From: Ruania halotolerans
GTDB taxonomy: Bacteria > Actinomycetota > Actinomycetes > Actinomycetales > Beutenbergiaceae
Direction of reading: 5' to 3'
NCBI RefSeq assembly: GCF_021049285.1
Contig: NZ_CP088017.1
Coordinates: 2,615,380 to 2,679,379, forward strand
Length of the DNA stretch: 64,000 nt
Shown: positions 1-8,964 of the stretch, one piece after another
Numbering within the stretch: the stretch's first letter is position 1
Layout: the number at the start of each line of letters is the position of its first letter
Made by a program: the position numbers and the translations under genes
The notes under the pieces: model-generated
Told to the model about the DNA's origin: nothing
The model's database searches: none
Seen by the model: the letters and a program-made list of their open reading frames with translations, nothing else

Positions 1-1112
1 ACCGGTGCACTCTCCCGGGAATCCCGAGAACTGGAGCGCGACGGTGCCGGCTCGTCTGCGGGCTCGACGACGGGCTCCTGCCGCGCCGGGGCCGGTTCTG
101 CGGCCCGCTCCGGCTGGGCGGCAGTGGTCGCGCGTGCACTCTGTGTGGTCGCCGTCGACGTCGGACCCCCTTGGTCGAAGCCGGCGGCGATCACCGTGAC
201 CCGCACCTCGTCGCCGAGCGCGTCATCGATCACCGCACCGAAGATGATGTTCGCTTCTGGGTGCGCCGCTTCCTGCACCAGGCGGGCCGCCTCGTGAATC
301 TCGAACAGCCCGAGGTCGCTCCCACCCTGGATGGACAGCAGCACGCCGTGCGCTCCATCGATACTCGCCTCGAGTAGTGGCGAGGAGATTGCCAGCTCCG
401 AGGCTTGGACGGCGCGGTCCTCCCCGCGCGCCGAGCCGATCCCCATCAGCGCACTCCCTGCGCCCTGCATGACTGACTTCACGTCCGCGAAGTCGAGGTT
501 GATCAAGCCCGGTGTGGTGATCAGGTCGGTGATGCCCTGCACACCTGAGAGCAGAACCTGGTCAGCGGATTTGAAGGCGTCCAGCACCGAGACGTTGCGG
601 TCGCTGATGGAAAGCAGCCGATCGTTCGGGATCGTGATGAGCGTGTCCACCTCTGAGCGGAGCGACTCGATCCCGGCGTCTGCCTGCACGCCACGACGGC
701 GGCCCTCGAACGTGAACGGGCGGGTCACCACGCCGATGGTCAAGGCCCCGAGGGACCGGGCGATCTTCGCCACGACGGGAGCTCCTCCGGTTCCGGTGCC
801 ACCACCCTCGCCGGCGGTCACGAAGACCATGTCGGCCCCGCGCAAGACCTCCTCGATCTCCTCGGTGTGATCCTCTGCTGCCCTCTTGCCAACCTCGGGG
901 TCGGCGCCTGCGCCCAACCCCCGGGTCAACTCCCGCCCGACGTCGAGTTTGACGTCGGCGTCGCTCATCAATAGGGCCTGCGCATCCGTGTTGACGGCGA
1001 TGAACTCCACGCCCTTCAACCCGACGTCGATCATCCGGTTGACGGCGTTCACGCCGCCACCACCGATCCCGACCACCTTGATGACCGCCAGGTAATTCTG
1101 CGGTGCCGCCAC
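1..1112 (-). CDS. ftsZ: Cell division protein FtsZ (C-terminus cut by window edge)
   Basis: Tubulin-like GTPase that polymerises into the Z ring at mid-cell and recruits the divisome. About 370 codons are present. The start is GTG at 1112 preceded by a GAGAGGGA ribosome site; the protein begins [20 protein letters not shown]. The tubulin signature GGGTGTG is at residues 103-109, the globular domain is complete, and the sequence leaves the window in the Pro/Glu/Ala-rich C-terminal linker, so the conserved C-terminal peptide is not seen. It is the last visible gene of the dcw cluster, separated from ftsQ by about 218 nt that carry a repeat cluster and probably its own promoter. Identification is certain. 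Confidence 0.98.
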   Translation of the reverse strand, partial: MAAPQNYLAVIKVVGIGGGGVNAVNRMIDVGLKGVEFIAVNTDAQALLMSDADVKLDVGRELTRGLGAGADPEVGKRAAEDHTEEIEEVLRGADMVFVTAGEGGGTGTGGAPVVAKIARSLGALTIGVVTRPFTFEGRRRGVQADAGIESLRSEVDTLITIPNDRLLSISDRNVSVLDAFKSADQVLLSGVQGITDLITTPGLINLDFADVKSVMQGAGSALMGIGSARGEDRAVQASELAISSPLLEASIDGAHGVLLSIQGGSDLGLFEIHEAARLVQEAAHPEANIIFGAVIDDALGDEVRVTVIAAGFDQGGPTSTATTQSARATTAAQPERAAEPAPARQEPVVEPADEPAPSRSSSRDSRESAP

Positions 1113-1160
1113 GTCGATCCCTCTCGTCCGGTGCTCGTGCTCGGGTGACCCTGAAGTCCG

Positions 1161-1190
1161 ACCCTCAACCCTCACCCTCAACCTGAGGGT
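1161..1190. promoter_or_regulatory. Repeat cluster upstream of ftsZ
   Basis: On the plus strand ACCCTCA occurs three times head to tail (1161-1167, 1168-1174, 1174-1180) and is followed after ACC by its inverse TGAGGGT (1184-1190), giving a 7-bp-arm palindrome at the end. It lies about 50-80 nt upstream of the ftsZ start, where an ftsZ promoter is expected. The arrangement looks like an operator for a dimeric or multimeric DNA-binding protein; the protein is unknown. Confidence 0.5.
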
Positions 1191-1330
1191 AAGAGTTATG
1201 TCATTTTTCCAACACCACTGACGCTAGGTCTCCGACCGCAGGAGGGCAACGACATCGGGGGGTGTGTCGCCGACCGCGTTTCGGCACGGTCGATGGCACG
1301 CTCGCAACCCCGGCGATCACCGGCTGGGCG

Positions 1331-2338
1331 CTACTCGGTGGTGATCGGCGACCGCGGCGCGGAGAGGTCGTAGGTCGAGGCCTCCACCTGTCGCAGCGTG
1401 CGGAACACCTCGACCTTGAGTGTGTTCTCCTCCGCACTCCCCCACACCACCTCGTCACCATCGGTCAGTTCCAGCCGGACCTGGTAGGGCGTCTCCGCCC
1501 CGGCGCTTGACACCTCGGCCTGGATGTCCTCCGGAAGCGCCGCAAGCACGGTGAGCACCGCCGTCAGCGATTCCGCCGTGTCTGGATCGTCCAATGGCAC
1601 CGTGACCTGCGGCACCCCGTCGACAGGCTCATCACGGCGGACCATCACGACCGCCTCGGCATCCAGGAGCGCGTAGCGGTCACCATCGGAGACTGTGGCC
1701 ACCGGGACGCGCGGTTCCAGGGCGATCTCCAGGCCGTTCGGCCACGAACGCCGGATCTGGACGTCTCTGACCGCAGAGAGTTCTCGGATCTCCTCGGCCA
1801 CACCGCCGGTGTCCACCCGTGCCACCGGCACCTCGTGCGCAACGGCGGCAATCTCCTGGATCTGCTCCTCCTCGATGTACTCCGACGTGCCGGTCACCAC
1901 GACGTCCTCGGCATGGACCACCAACACGGGAGAGGCGAGAACCAACCAACTGAGGCCGGCCACCACCAGTACCGCCGCGAGGGCGGCAGCGATCCCGCGC
2001 CACCGTAGCCGTCGCACCGCAGAACGTCGTTCGGCGATCCGTTCGCTCAGTTGGGCGCCACGGTTCGCACCGGACGCACGCTGAGTGGCTCCCTGGAGAG
2101 CACCGTCGGCGGCTTCCGCGTGCCTGGAACGGCGTTGCGCTCGTCGCTGCTCGCGCTCCTCGCTGCGGTTGAGGCGCGCCTGCTCCTTCTCCGTGGCCCG
2201 CGCGCGTGTGACCGTCGAACTCCGGGCCCGCGCCGGCGCGCCGGTGCGCGCAGGCAGTTCCCTTCCCGCAGCTGCTGCAGGAGCGGACGGCGTGGTGGAG
2301 CGCGGTGTGCGCCGTCGGGGCTGTGCGGGGGCGCGCAT
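1331..2338 (-). CDS. ftsQ: Cell division protein FtsQ
   Basis: Bitopic divisome protein that links FtsW/FtsI to early division proteins. 335 aa. The first about 110 residues are an Arg/Ala/Glu-rich cytoplasmic tail, longer than in many bacteria but common in Actinobacteria. A transmembrane segment follows at about 115-138, then the extracytoplasmic POTRA region (VVVTGTSEYIEEEQI) and the FtsQ domain with the RRSWPNGLEI motif. Its ATG shares one base with the murC stop (TGATG), so translation is probably coupled. Confidence 0.93.
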   Translation of the reverse strand: MRAPAQPRRRTPRSTTPSAPAAAAGRELPARTGAPARARSSTVTRARATEKEQARLNRSEEREQRRAQRRSRHAEAADGALQGATQRASGANRGAQLSERIAERRSAVRRLRWRGIAAALAAVLVVAGLSWLVLASPVLVVHAEDVVVTGTSEYIEEEQIQEIAAVAHEVPVARVDTGGVAEEIRELSAVRDVQIRRSWPNGLEIALEPRVPVATVSDGDRYALLDAEAVVMVRRDEPVDGVPQVTVPLDDPDTAESLTAVLTVLAALPEDIQAEVSSAGAETPYQVRLELTDGDEVVWGSAEENTLKVEVFRTLRQVEASTYDLSAPRSPITTE

Positions 2339-3696
2339 CAGCCGGCTCGCTCTCGGAGGAGGTCCAGGATCACCTCGCCGAGGACGGTCACGTCCCCGGC
2401 GCCGATCGTCATCACCAGATCGCCGTCCCTGGCGAGCGCCGCGGCGGCACGTGCCGCCTCACGATGGTCTTCCACATACTGAGCGCCAGGGAGCCGGTCC
2501 CCGATCAGCGCCGAGGTCACTCCCGGTTGGGGCTCCTCCCGGGCCGGGTAGATCGCCGTCAGGATCACCTCATCGGCCCCGGCCAGCGCCTCGGCGAACT
2601 CGGCGGCGAATGCCGCGGTCCGGGAGTACAGGTGCGGTTGGAACAGCACGATCAGTCGACCATCACCGGCTGCTCCGCGCCCGGTGCGCACCGCGGCCGC
2701 GACCTTGGTGGGATTGTGCGCGTAGTCATCCACCACGCGCACACCCGCCGCCGCACCACGCAGTTCGAACCGCCGAGCGGTGCCGGTGAAGGCCGCGAGC
2801 GCGCTGATCATCTCGGCCGGATCGGCCCCGAGCGCGAGCCCAGCACACCATGCAGCGGCAGCGTTGAGCAGGTTGTGCGTGCCGGGCACAGCCAGGTCGA
2901 GCTCGAACTCTCCCTCGGCTGCAACGAGCCGGGCCGTGGCCGCGCCGGGAGTCAATTGCACGTCGGTGAGCCGCACATCCGCATCCACGCCCGTGCCGTA
3001 GGTGCGCACGGCGATGCCGCGAGCGCGAACCCTCTCGGTGAAGCGCCGGGCGCCCGCGTCGTCGGAGCAGGTGATCACCTGCCCGCCGGGAACCACTCGC
3101 TCGGCGAATGCGTCGAACGCCTGCTCGAATGCCTCCGCAGTGCCGTAGTGGTCCAGGTGGTCCGGTTCGATGTTCGTCACGACCGCGACCTGCGGTGCGT
3201 AGTTGAGGAAGGATCCGTCCGACTCATCGGCTTCGGCAACGAACACCGGCCCGGAACCGGCATTGGCTCCGCTGCCGAGCGAGAGCACTGCTCCACCGAT
3301 CGCAAACGATGGATCCTGCCCAAGCTCACGGAGGGCGACGGCGAGCATCGCCGAGGTGGTGGTCTTCCCGTGCGCACCAGCCACGGCAACGAAATCCTTG
3401 CCGGCGGCGGCACGCATCAACGCCACCGAGCGGTGCACGACCTCGATGCCTGCGGCGCGGGCCGCCACCACCTCGGCGTTCCCCTCCGGGATCGCCGAGG
3501 AGACCACGACGAGATCGGCACCGGCCACGTGCGCGCCATCGTGCCCCACGTGCACGGTCGCACCACGGCGCGCCAGCCGCTGCAGCACCGCCGAATCCTG
3601 ACGATCGGAACCGGAGACGACCACCCCGTCGGCGAGCATCAGTTCGGCGATCACCGACATCCCAGCACCGCCGATGGCCACGAAATGCACTCTCAT
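2338..3696 (-). CDS. murC: UDP-N-acetylmuramate--L-alanine ligase MurC
   Basis: Cytoplasmic ATP-dependent ligase that adds L-Ala to UDP-MurNAc, the first step of stem peptide synthesis. 452 aa, normal length. The N-terminal Rossmann glycine motif GGAGMS is at residues 9-14, the Mur ligase P-loop AHGKTT at 108-113, and the DESDGSF metal/ATP motif near 160. Its start overlaps the murG stop by ATGA and its stop overlaps the ftsQ start, placing it inside one coupled transcript. Confidence 0.97.
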   Translation of the reverse strand: MRVHFVAIGGAGMSVIAELMLADGVVVSGSDRQDSAVLQRLARRGATVHVGHDGAHVAGADLVVVSSAIPEGNAEVVAARAAGIEVVHRSVALMRAAAGKDFVAVAGAHGKTTTSAMLAVALRELGQDPSFAIGGAVLSLGSGANAGSGPVFVAEADESDGSFLNYAPQVAVVTNIEPDHLDHYGTAEAFEQAFDAFAERVVPGGQVITCSDDAGARRFTERVRARGIAVRTYGTGVDADVRLTDVQLTPGAATARLVAAEGEFELDLAVPGTHNLLNAAAAWCAGLALGADPAEMISALAAFTGTARRFELRGAAAGVRVVDDYAHNPTKVAAAVRTGRGAAGDGRLIVLFQPHLYSRTAAFAAEFAEALAGADEVILTAIYPAREEPQPGVTSALIGDRLPGAQYVEDHREAARAAAALARDGDLVMTIGAGDVTVLGEVILDLLRERAG

Positions 3697-4847
3697 CGGC
3701 GCTCACCCACGTGGCCCTCACCTGCGGTGGAGTCACCGGCAGCGGCCAGGATCAGGTCGGCCAGGCGCGCAGCACCGTCACGCACCCCCGCCTGGGCCGC
3801 AGCCGTTCCCATCGCGCGAAGGCGCTCGGGATCGGCGATCAGCGGCACCACATGATCGCGCAGCCACGGCGTGGTGAGATCCCCATCGGCCACCAGCAGT
3901 CCACCGCCGGCCTCGATCACGCCGGTGGCGTTGCGGCGCTGCTCGCCATTGCCCACGGGGAGCGGCACGTAGACCGCAGGTATCCCCAGGGCCGCAAGTT
4001 CGCTCACAGTACCGGCGCCGGACCGGCCAATCATGAGATCGGCGCAGGCCAAGGCCTCGTGCATCTCGCTCAGATACTCCCGCACGTGGTAGTGGTCCTG
4101 GACGTGGTCGGGCATCGCTTCCCGTGCCCGTCGCACCTGATCGGCCTTGCCGTTGCCGCTCACGTGCAACACCTGGGCCCCGGCCGCGATCAGTTCCGCA
4201 GCAACGGTGGGCACCTGGGTGTTCAGCCTGAGGGCACCCAGCGAGCCGCCGGTCACGAGAACTGTGCGTCGGTCCGGGTCCAGTCCACACGCCAGCGCCC
4301 CGGCTCGCGCGCGAGCGGCAGCGTCCTGCTCTCGCTCGGCCACCAGCGCGGCGATCTGCGGCCGCAGCGGCAGTCCGACCCACTGGGCTCCGGCAAGCGG
4401 GGTTCCTGCGAAGGTCACCCCGACGGCCCGGGCCCATCGAGCACCGAGGCGGTTCGCCAGCCCGGGAAGGGCGTTCTGCTCGTGGATCACGATCGGCACG
4501 CCGAGGCGGCGGGCCGCCAGGTAGGCCGGGGTGGCCACATAGCCACCGAATCCCACCACGGCGTCCGCCCCGTCGACGACGGCCCTCGCCGTGGCCAGTG
4601 CTCGTCGCCACCGCCCCGGGAACCGCAGCGCATCGCCGTTGGGGCGGCGCGGCATCGGCACCTTCTCGATCACGGTCAGCTCAAGTCCGGCGGCCGGAAC
4701 AAGGTCGGCCTCCAGTCCCTCGGCGGTGCCGAGCACACTCAGGTGCACATCGGGCAGGCGTTCCTGAAGTTCGGCAGCCGTGGCCAGCAACGGGTTCACG
4801 TGTCCGGCCGAACCTCCACCCGCGAGCACGAGGTGTCGACTAACCAC
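3693..4847 (-). CDS. murG: Lipid II synthase MurG (GlcNAc transferase)
   Basis: Peripheral membrane GT28 glycosyltransferase that adds GlcNAc to lipid I to make lipid II. 384 aa. The N-terminal glycine loop GGGSAGHVNP is at about 10-19, and the C-terminal UDP-GlcNAc site includes GRSGAGTVSELAALGIP and VPLPVGNGEQRRNA. Start is GTG at 4847, overlapping the end of ftsW by 8 nt; no better start is visible downstream of that overlap. ATGA overlap to murC. Confidence 0.96.
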   Translation of the reverse strand: MVSRHLVLAGGGSAGHVNPLLATAAELQERLPDVHLSVLGTAEGLEADLVPAAGLELTVIEKVPMPRRPNGDALRFPGRWRRALATARAVVDGADAVVGFGGYVATPAYLAARRLGVPIVIHEQNALPGLANRLGARWARAVGVTFAGTPLAGAQWVGLPLRPQIAALVAEREQDAAARARAGALACGLDPDRRTVLVTGGSLGALRLNTQVPTVAAELIAAGAQVLHVSGNGKADQVRRAREAMPDHVQDHYHVREYLSEMHEALACADLMIGRSGAGTVSELAALGIPAVYVPLPVGNGEQRRNATGVIEAGGGLLVADGDLTTPWLRDHVVPLIADPERLRAMGTAAAQAGVRDGAARLADLILAAAGDSTAGEGHVGERR

Positions 4848-6228
4848 GCGCGCGTCCCGATCCGGGAGCGATCACGGACAGTGATCGGCGCATCGACCCG
4901 CGGCGCGCCGCGAGCGCCTCCTTCGCGCAGGGTTCATCGCGTGCGAACGCGAGCACAACGGCGAGCGCCCCGAGCGTCGTCACCAGGGCCGAACCACCCT
5001 TGGACAGCAGCGGCAAGGGCACGCCGATCACGGGTAGCACTCCGATCACCACACCGATGTTCACCAGCGCCTGGCCGAGGATCCAGCAGGCGATCGCTGC
5101 GGTGGTGATCTTCACGAACGGGTCCGGGTGCCGGGTGATGACCCGGCTGAAGCCGATTGCGAGGACCACGAACAGGGCAAGCACCAGGAGGCAACCGAGC
5201 AGGCCGAGTTCTTCGCCGATGATGGCGAAGATGAAGTCGTCCTCAGCGGCCGGCAACCACAGCCACTTCTCCCGCGAGGCGCCCAGGCCCACCCCGGAGA
5301 TACCACCCGTACCCAATCCCTGGATCGCACGTAAGGGCTGATCACTCAGCGATTCATGGCCGCCCATGTTGAGGAAGGACAGGATCCGGCTCGTGCGGTT
5401 GTCGGAGGAGACCACGAACGCGGCGACGGCGGCGAGCACGATGCTCCCGGCCACCACGAACTTCGAGATTGGCACCCCGGCCACCCACAGCGCGCCCGCC
5501 ACGAGGGCGATCATGATCATCGCCGTGCCTAGATCCTTGGAGTAGACCACGGTACCGAGGAAGATCGTGGCCACGACCACGGCTGGGAACAGCACGTGCG
5601 ACCAGTGCCGGAGCAACCGGCCCTTCGTCGCCAGGACGGCGCCGAGCCAGAGCGCCAGCCCGAACTTCCCGAACTCCGAGGGCTGGAACACCGCCCCGGG
5701 AGCGAGTTGCACCCAGGCGGAGTTTCCCCCCTTACCCACGGCCAGCGGGGTGAACAGCAGCAACTGCAGCCCGAGGGCGCCGAGCATCGCGGGCCACGCG
5801 AGCCGTCGGATCCAGCGCACTGGGATGCGCGTGATCGCGAAAGCCACAGGCAGCGCGACCAACGCGTACAGCGCCTGGTTCTGGAACCCGCTCGTGATGG
5901 AGTCGCCGTCACGCAACGAGGGGATGGAGGAAGCGGAGAGCACCATGATCAGCCCGAAGGCGAGCAGCAGCAGCGTGGCGCCACCGATCAGGTAGTAGCT
6001 GGTCACCGGAGACTGCCAGGCGGCGCTCTCGGCCCACGGGAGCGAGCGCTTGGTGGCCGGCTTCCTCGGGGAACGTGATCCTGTGCGCGCACTCGGACGG
6101 CGTGAGGTCGTCGGCTTCCTGACGGTCCGGGTCGCAGCGCTCGCAGTCACTGCGCTCGGAGTGGCTCGCGGCCGGCCCGAGGCGGTGCCGCCGGTGCGTG
6201 GGCGCCGTGGCGGCGCGGGCGCACTCAT
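4840..6228 (-). CDS. ftsW: Peptidoglycan polymerase FtsW (SEDS family)
   Basis: Septal SEDS glycosyltransferase that polymerises lipid II together with FtsI. 462 aa. A cytoplasmic tail of about 75 residues, rich in Arg, Pro, Ser and Thr, precedes about ten transmembrane segments starting at YYLIGGATLLLLAFGLIMVLS. The family motifs GAVFQPSEFGKFGLALWLG and the C-terminal GVPLPLLSKGGSALV are present. The start overlaps the murD stop by ATGA. The long tail could be a phosphorylation or partner-binding region; this is inference. Confidence 0.96.
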   Translation of the reverse strand: MSAPAPPRRPRTGGTASGRPRATPSAVTASAATRTVRKPTTSRRPSARTGSRSPRKPATKRSLPWAESAAWQSPVTSYYLIGGATLLLLAFGLIMVLSASSIPSLRDGDSITSGFQNQALYALVALPVAFAITRIPVRWIRRLAWPAMLGALGLQLLLFTPLAVGKGGNSAWVQLAPGAVFQPSEFGKFGLALWLGAVLATKGRLLRHWSHVLFPAVVVATIFLGTVVYSKDLGTAMIMIALVAGALWVAGVPISKFVVAGSIVLAAVAAFVVSSDNRTSRILSFLNMGGHESLSDQPLRAIQGLGTGGISGVGLGASREKWLWLPAAEDDFIFAIIGEELGLLGCLLVLALFVVLAIGFSRVITRHPDPFVKITTAAIACWILGQALVNIGVVIGVLPVIGVPLPLLSKGGSALVTTLGALAVVLAFARDEPCAKEALAARRGSMRRSLSVIAPGSGRARG

Positions 6229-7706
6229 GACTCCAGCTCCCGGACGGCGTCGGCAAACGCTTCACCGCGCGCCGCATAGGACCGGAACTGGTCCATGGAG
6301 GCGCATGCGGGTGCGAGCAGCACCACGTCGCCGGGCTGGGCGAATGCTCGCGCGGCGTCGACGGCGGTCCTCATGACCTCAGTGTCGCCACCGGGCACCA
6401 CATGGCGCGGGAGGCCGGGCGCGTGTCGCTCAAGTGCCTCGAGTACGGGGCGCTGGTCCACACCGATCACGACGACGGCACGCACCTTGTCGCGATGTGC
6501 TGCCACCAGATCATCCAGCCGGGCACCTTTGGCCAGACCGCCGGCGATCCAGATGGTCCGGCCGGCCTCCATCGCACTCAGCGCTGCCGCAGCCGCGTGC
6601 GCGTTGGTGGCCTTCGAATCGTCGATGTATCGCACACCGTCCAGGGTGGCGATCGTCTGCATCCGGTGCTCTCCCGGGGAGTAGGCACGCAGCCCGCTCG
6701 CCACGTCAGCGGAGTCGACCCCCGCGGCCCGAGCGAGGGCAGCAGCAGCCAGGGCGTTCGCCACGATATGCGGCGGCACGTCACCGTCGCTACCGAGGTG
6801 TTCCAGATCCGTCAGAGATCCCAGCTCTGCGGCGTGCGTCTGCCGGTTCGCCACGAATGCCCGGTCGGCGAGCACATCCTCGACCATGCCGAGTTCACCC
6901 ACGCTGGGGCTGCCGTGAGTGAATCCGACGGCCCGTGCTCCCTCGATGACGTCCGCCTCGGCCACCATCTCCCGGGTCCGCGGATCGGCCACGTTGTAGA
7001 TGCAGGCCACCTTGGTGCTGTGGTGCACGCGCTCCTTGGCGGCCACGTAGGCGTCCATCGAGCCGTGCCAGTCCAGGTGATCGGCGTCCACGTTCAGGCA
7101 GGCCGAGGCGACCGCGGAGACCGAGTGGGTGTAGTGCAGTTGAAAGCTGGACAGTTCTACCGCGAGCGCGTCGATACCCGGTCCGTCACCAGCCCGCGCG
7201 CCAAGCACCGTGGCGGCGATCGGGGTGCCGACGTTCCCCACGGCCGGAGCATTCCACCCGTGCGCGGTGAGCATCGCCGCCAGCATGCCCACCGTCGTCG
7301 TCTTGCCGTTCGTCCCGGTGAGCGTGAGCCAGCGTACGTGCGCCGGGCAGACCTGCCAGGCCAGCTCCACCTCACTCCAGATCGGCACGTTGCTTGCCGT
7401 GGCATAGGTGAGCAGTGGCGCCGCGGGGGACCACCCCGGCGAGGCGACCACCAGGCTGGGTGAGAATTCCCACGCACGCTCGGCGAGCGCCGTCGGATCT
7501 GAGTCAGTGAGCACTCGCACACCGGAGGGCAGCTCCGTTGCAGGCGGTAGGACGTCCTGCATGTCCCGGCTGTCGACGGCCGTCACCTGCGCTCCGAGTT
7601 CGGTGAGTGCCTCCACGGCCGAGCGACCGGATGCGCCGAGGCCGGCGACGAGGACGGCTCGCCCGCGCAGTTCGTCGATCCCCGCACCTGGCAACAGGTG
7701 TGTCAT
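6225..7706 (-). CDS. murD: UDP-MurNAc-L-alanine--D-glutamate ligase MurD
   Basis: Cytoplasmic Mur ligase adding D-Glu to UDP-MurNAc-L-Ala. 493 aa. It has an N-terminal Rossmann motif (GLGASGRSA, 22-30), the P-loop GTNGKTT at 131-137, and the C-terminal ligase domain. The stop overlaps ftsW by ATGA. The start codon overlaps the stop of an upstream two-unit micro-ORF by ATGA instead of following mraY directly, so ribosomes reaching murD may arrive from that micro-ORF. Confidence 0.96.
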   Translation of the reverse strand: MTHLLPGAGIDELRGRAVLVAGLGASGRSAVEALTELGAQVTAVDSRDMQDVLPPATELPSGVRVLTDSDPTALAERAWEFSPSLVVASPGWSPAAPLLTYATASNVPIWSEVELAWQVCPAHVRWLTLTGTNGKTTTVGMLAAMLTAHGWNAPAVGNVGTPIAATVLGARAGDGPGIDALAVELSSFQLHYTHSVSAVASACLNVDADHLDWHGSMDAYVAAKERVHHSTKVACIYNVADPRTREMVAEADVIEGARAVGFTHGSPSVGELGMVEDVLADRAFVANRQTHAAELGSLTDLEHLGSDGDVPPHIVANALAAAALARAAGVDSADVASGLRAYSPGEHRMQTIATLDGVRYIDDSKATNAHAAAAALSAMEAGRTIWIAGGLAKGARLDDLVAAHRDKVRAVVVIGVDQRPVLEALERHAPGLPRHVVPGGDTEVMRTAVDAARAFAQPGDVVLLAPACASMDQFRSYAARGEAFADAVRELES

Positions 7707-7885
7707 CGGGTGCCTGCCTGGTCTGAGGGCTGCGATGCCTCGCTGCGGTAGACCTCGTCCCTCGACGTCCCTGCGCGGGCGCTCCTCGCACTCATCCAGT
7801 ACCCACGGTGGTCTGAGCGCTGCGGCGCCTCGCTCCGGTACACCTCGTTCCTCGGCGGCCCTACGCGGGGGCTCCTCGCGCTCAT
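7703..7885 (-). CDS. 60-residue micro-ORF of two tandem 30-residue units, bridging mraY and murD
   Basis: Unrecognised small ORF. It starts at ATG 7885, overlapping the mraY stop (ATGA), and ends at 7703, overlapping the murD start (ATGA), with no internal stop. The DNA is two tandem 90-bp units (7885-7796 and 7795-7706), each beginning with ATG. The peptide units share the pattern M-S-A-R-S-x-R-x-G, then R-x-E-V-Y-R-S-E-A, then Q-x-S-D; unit 1 opens [21 protein letters not shown] third divergent unit lies between rsmH and ftsL. The peptide is strongly basic, with no membrane segment. It may be translated purely as a coupling leader, or the repeat may act as DNA/RNA. Whether the peptide is stable is unknown. 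Confidence 0.5.
   Translation of the reverse strand: MSARSPRVGPPRNEVYRSEAPQRSDHRGYWMSARSARAGTSRDEVYRSEASQPSDQAGTR
7706..7885 (-). repeat. Two tandem 90-bp repeat units (mraY-murD junction)
   Basis: Direct repeat with an exact 90-bp period on the minus strand, at 7885-7796 and 7795-7706. The best conserved stretch is ATGAGnGCGAGGAGCnCCCG, followed by GAGGTnTACCGnAGCGAGGC further in. A related single unit of the same length is at 14299-14210. All three begin at the stop codon of a dcw gene and end at the start codon of the next one. Confidence 0.85.
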
Positions 7886-8964
7886 CCGGTAAACCACTCG
7901 GCGTAGAAGACGCCCAGCCCCAGACACGCGCAGAGGGCAGCGATGATCCAGAACCGGATCACGATCGTCACCTCACCCCACCCCATCAATTCGAAGTGGT
8001 GATGCAGTGGAGCCATCTTGAAAACGCGCCTGCCAGTGGCTTTGAAGAACCCGATCTGGATCACGTCGGAGAGGATGATCAGCACGAACAACCCACCGAT
8101 GATGGCTCCGAGGATTTCGGTGCGGGTGAGGATCGTCATCCCGGCCAGTGCTCCACCGAGGGCGAGCGCGCCGGTATCTCCCATGAAGATCTTCGCCGGG
8201 GAGGCGTTCCACCAGAGGAAGCCGAAACAGGCGCCCACGATGGCCGCGGCCACGATCGACAGGTCGCGGGGATCGCGCACCTCGTAACAACTGGGACCCG
8301 CGCTGGCCAGCAGCTGACAGCTCTGGTTCACCTGCCAGAACGTCACGAGCGTGTAGGCACCGAAGACGAACATCGAGGCTCCGGTGGCGAGCCCGTCCAG
8401 ACCATCGGTCAAGTTCACGGCATTCGACCACGCGGTGATGAGGAAGTTCGCCCAGATGACGAACAGGATCAGGCCGACGGTCGCGCCGGCGAATGCGAGG
8501 TCGAGGCCGACATCACGGGTGAAGGAGATCTCCATGCTGGCGGGTGTGCGGAACCGGGCGTTCGGGAACTGCAGCACCAGCACCGAGAACGCCACACCGA
8601 TCACACCCTGACCGACGATCTTCCAGGCCGGGCTCAGCCCGAGCGAGCGCTGCCTGCTGATCTTGATGAAGTCATCCAGGAACCCGACGACCCCGAGCCC
8701 GACCATGAGGAACAGCAGGAGCAGTCCGGAAGCACTCGGCATATTGCCGGTGACCATGTTGGCGAACACATACCCCACCAGAGTGGCCACGATGATGACC
8801 ACGCCACCCATCGTGGGGGTGCCACGTTTGGTGAAATGGGCCGTTGGACCGTCTTGGCGGATGAACTGGCCGTAGTTGCGGCGCACCAGGAACCGGATGA
8901 ACAGCGGCGTGCCCAGCAATGAGACGGTCAATGCCAGGGCCCCGGAGACGAGGATCGCGATCAC
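7882..8964 (-). CDS. mraY: Phospho-N-acetylmuramoyl-pentapeptide-transferase MraY
   Basis: Integral membrane enzyme that transfers phospho-MurNAc-pentapeptide to undecaprenyl phosphate, making lipid I. 360 aa with about ten transmembrane segments. The catalytic DD pair is in GFLDDFIK (97-98); [24 protein letters not shown] and the C-terminal PLHHHFEL histidine motif are all present. Start overlaps the murF stop (ATGA). Its stop lies inside the first 90-bp unit. Confidence 0.97.
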   Translation of the reverse strand: MIAILVSGALALTVSLLGTPLFIRFLVRRNYGQFIRQDGPTAHFTKRGTPTMGGVVIIVATLVGYVFANMVTGNMPSASGLLLLFLMVGLGVVGFLDDFIKISRQRSLGLSPAWKIVGQGVIGVAFSVLVLQFPNARFRTPASMEISFTRDVGLDLAFAGATVGLILFVIWANFLITAWSNAVNLTDGLDGLATGASMFVFGAYTLVTFWQVNQSCQLLASAGPSCYEVRDPRDLSIVAAAIVGACFGFLWWNASPAKIFMGDTGALALGGALAGMTILTRTEILGAIIGGLFVLIILSDVIQIGFFKATGRRVFKMAPLHHHFELMGWGEVTIVIRFWIIAALCACLGLGVFYAEWFTG

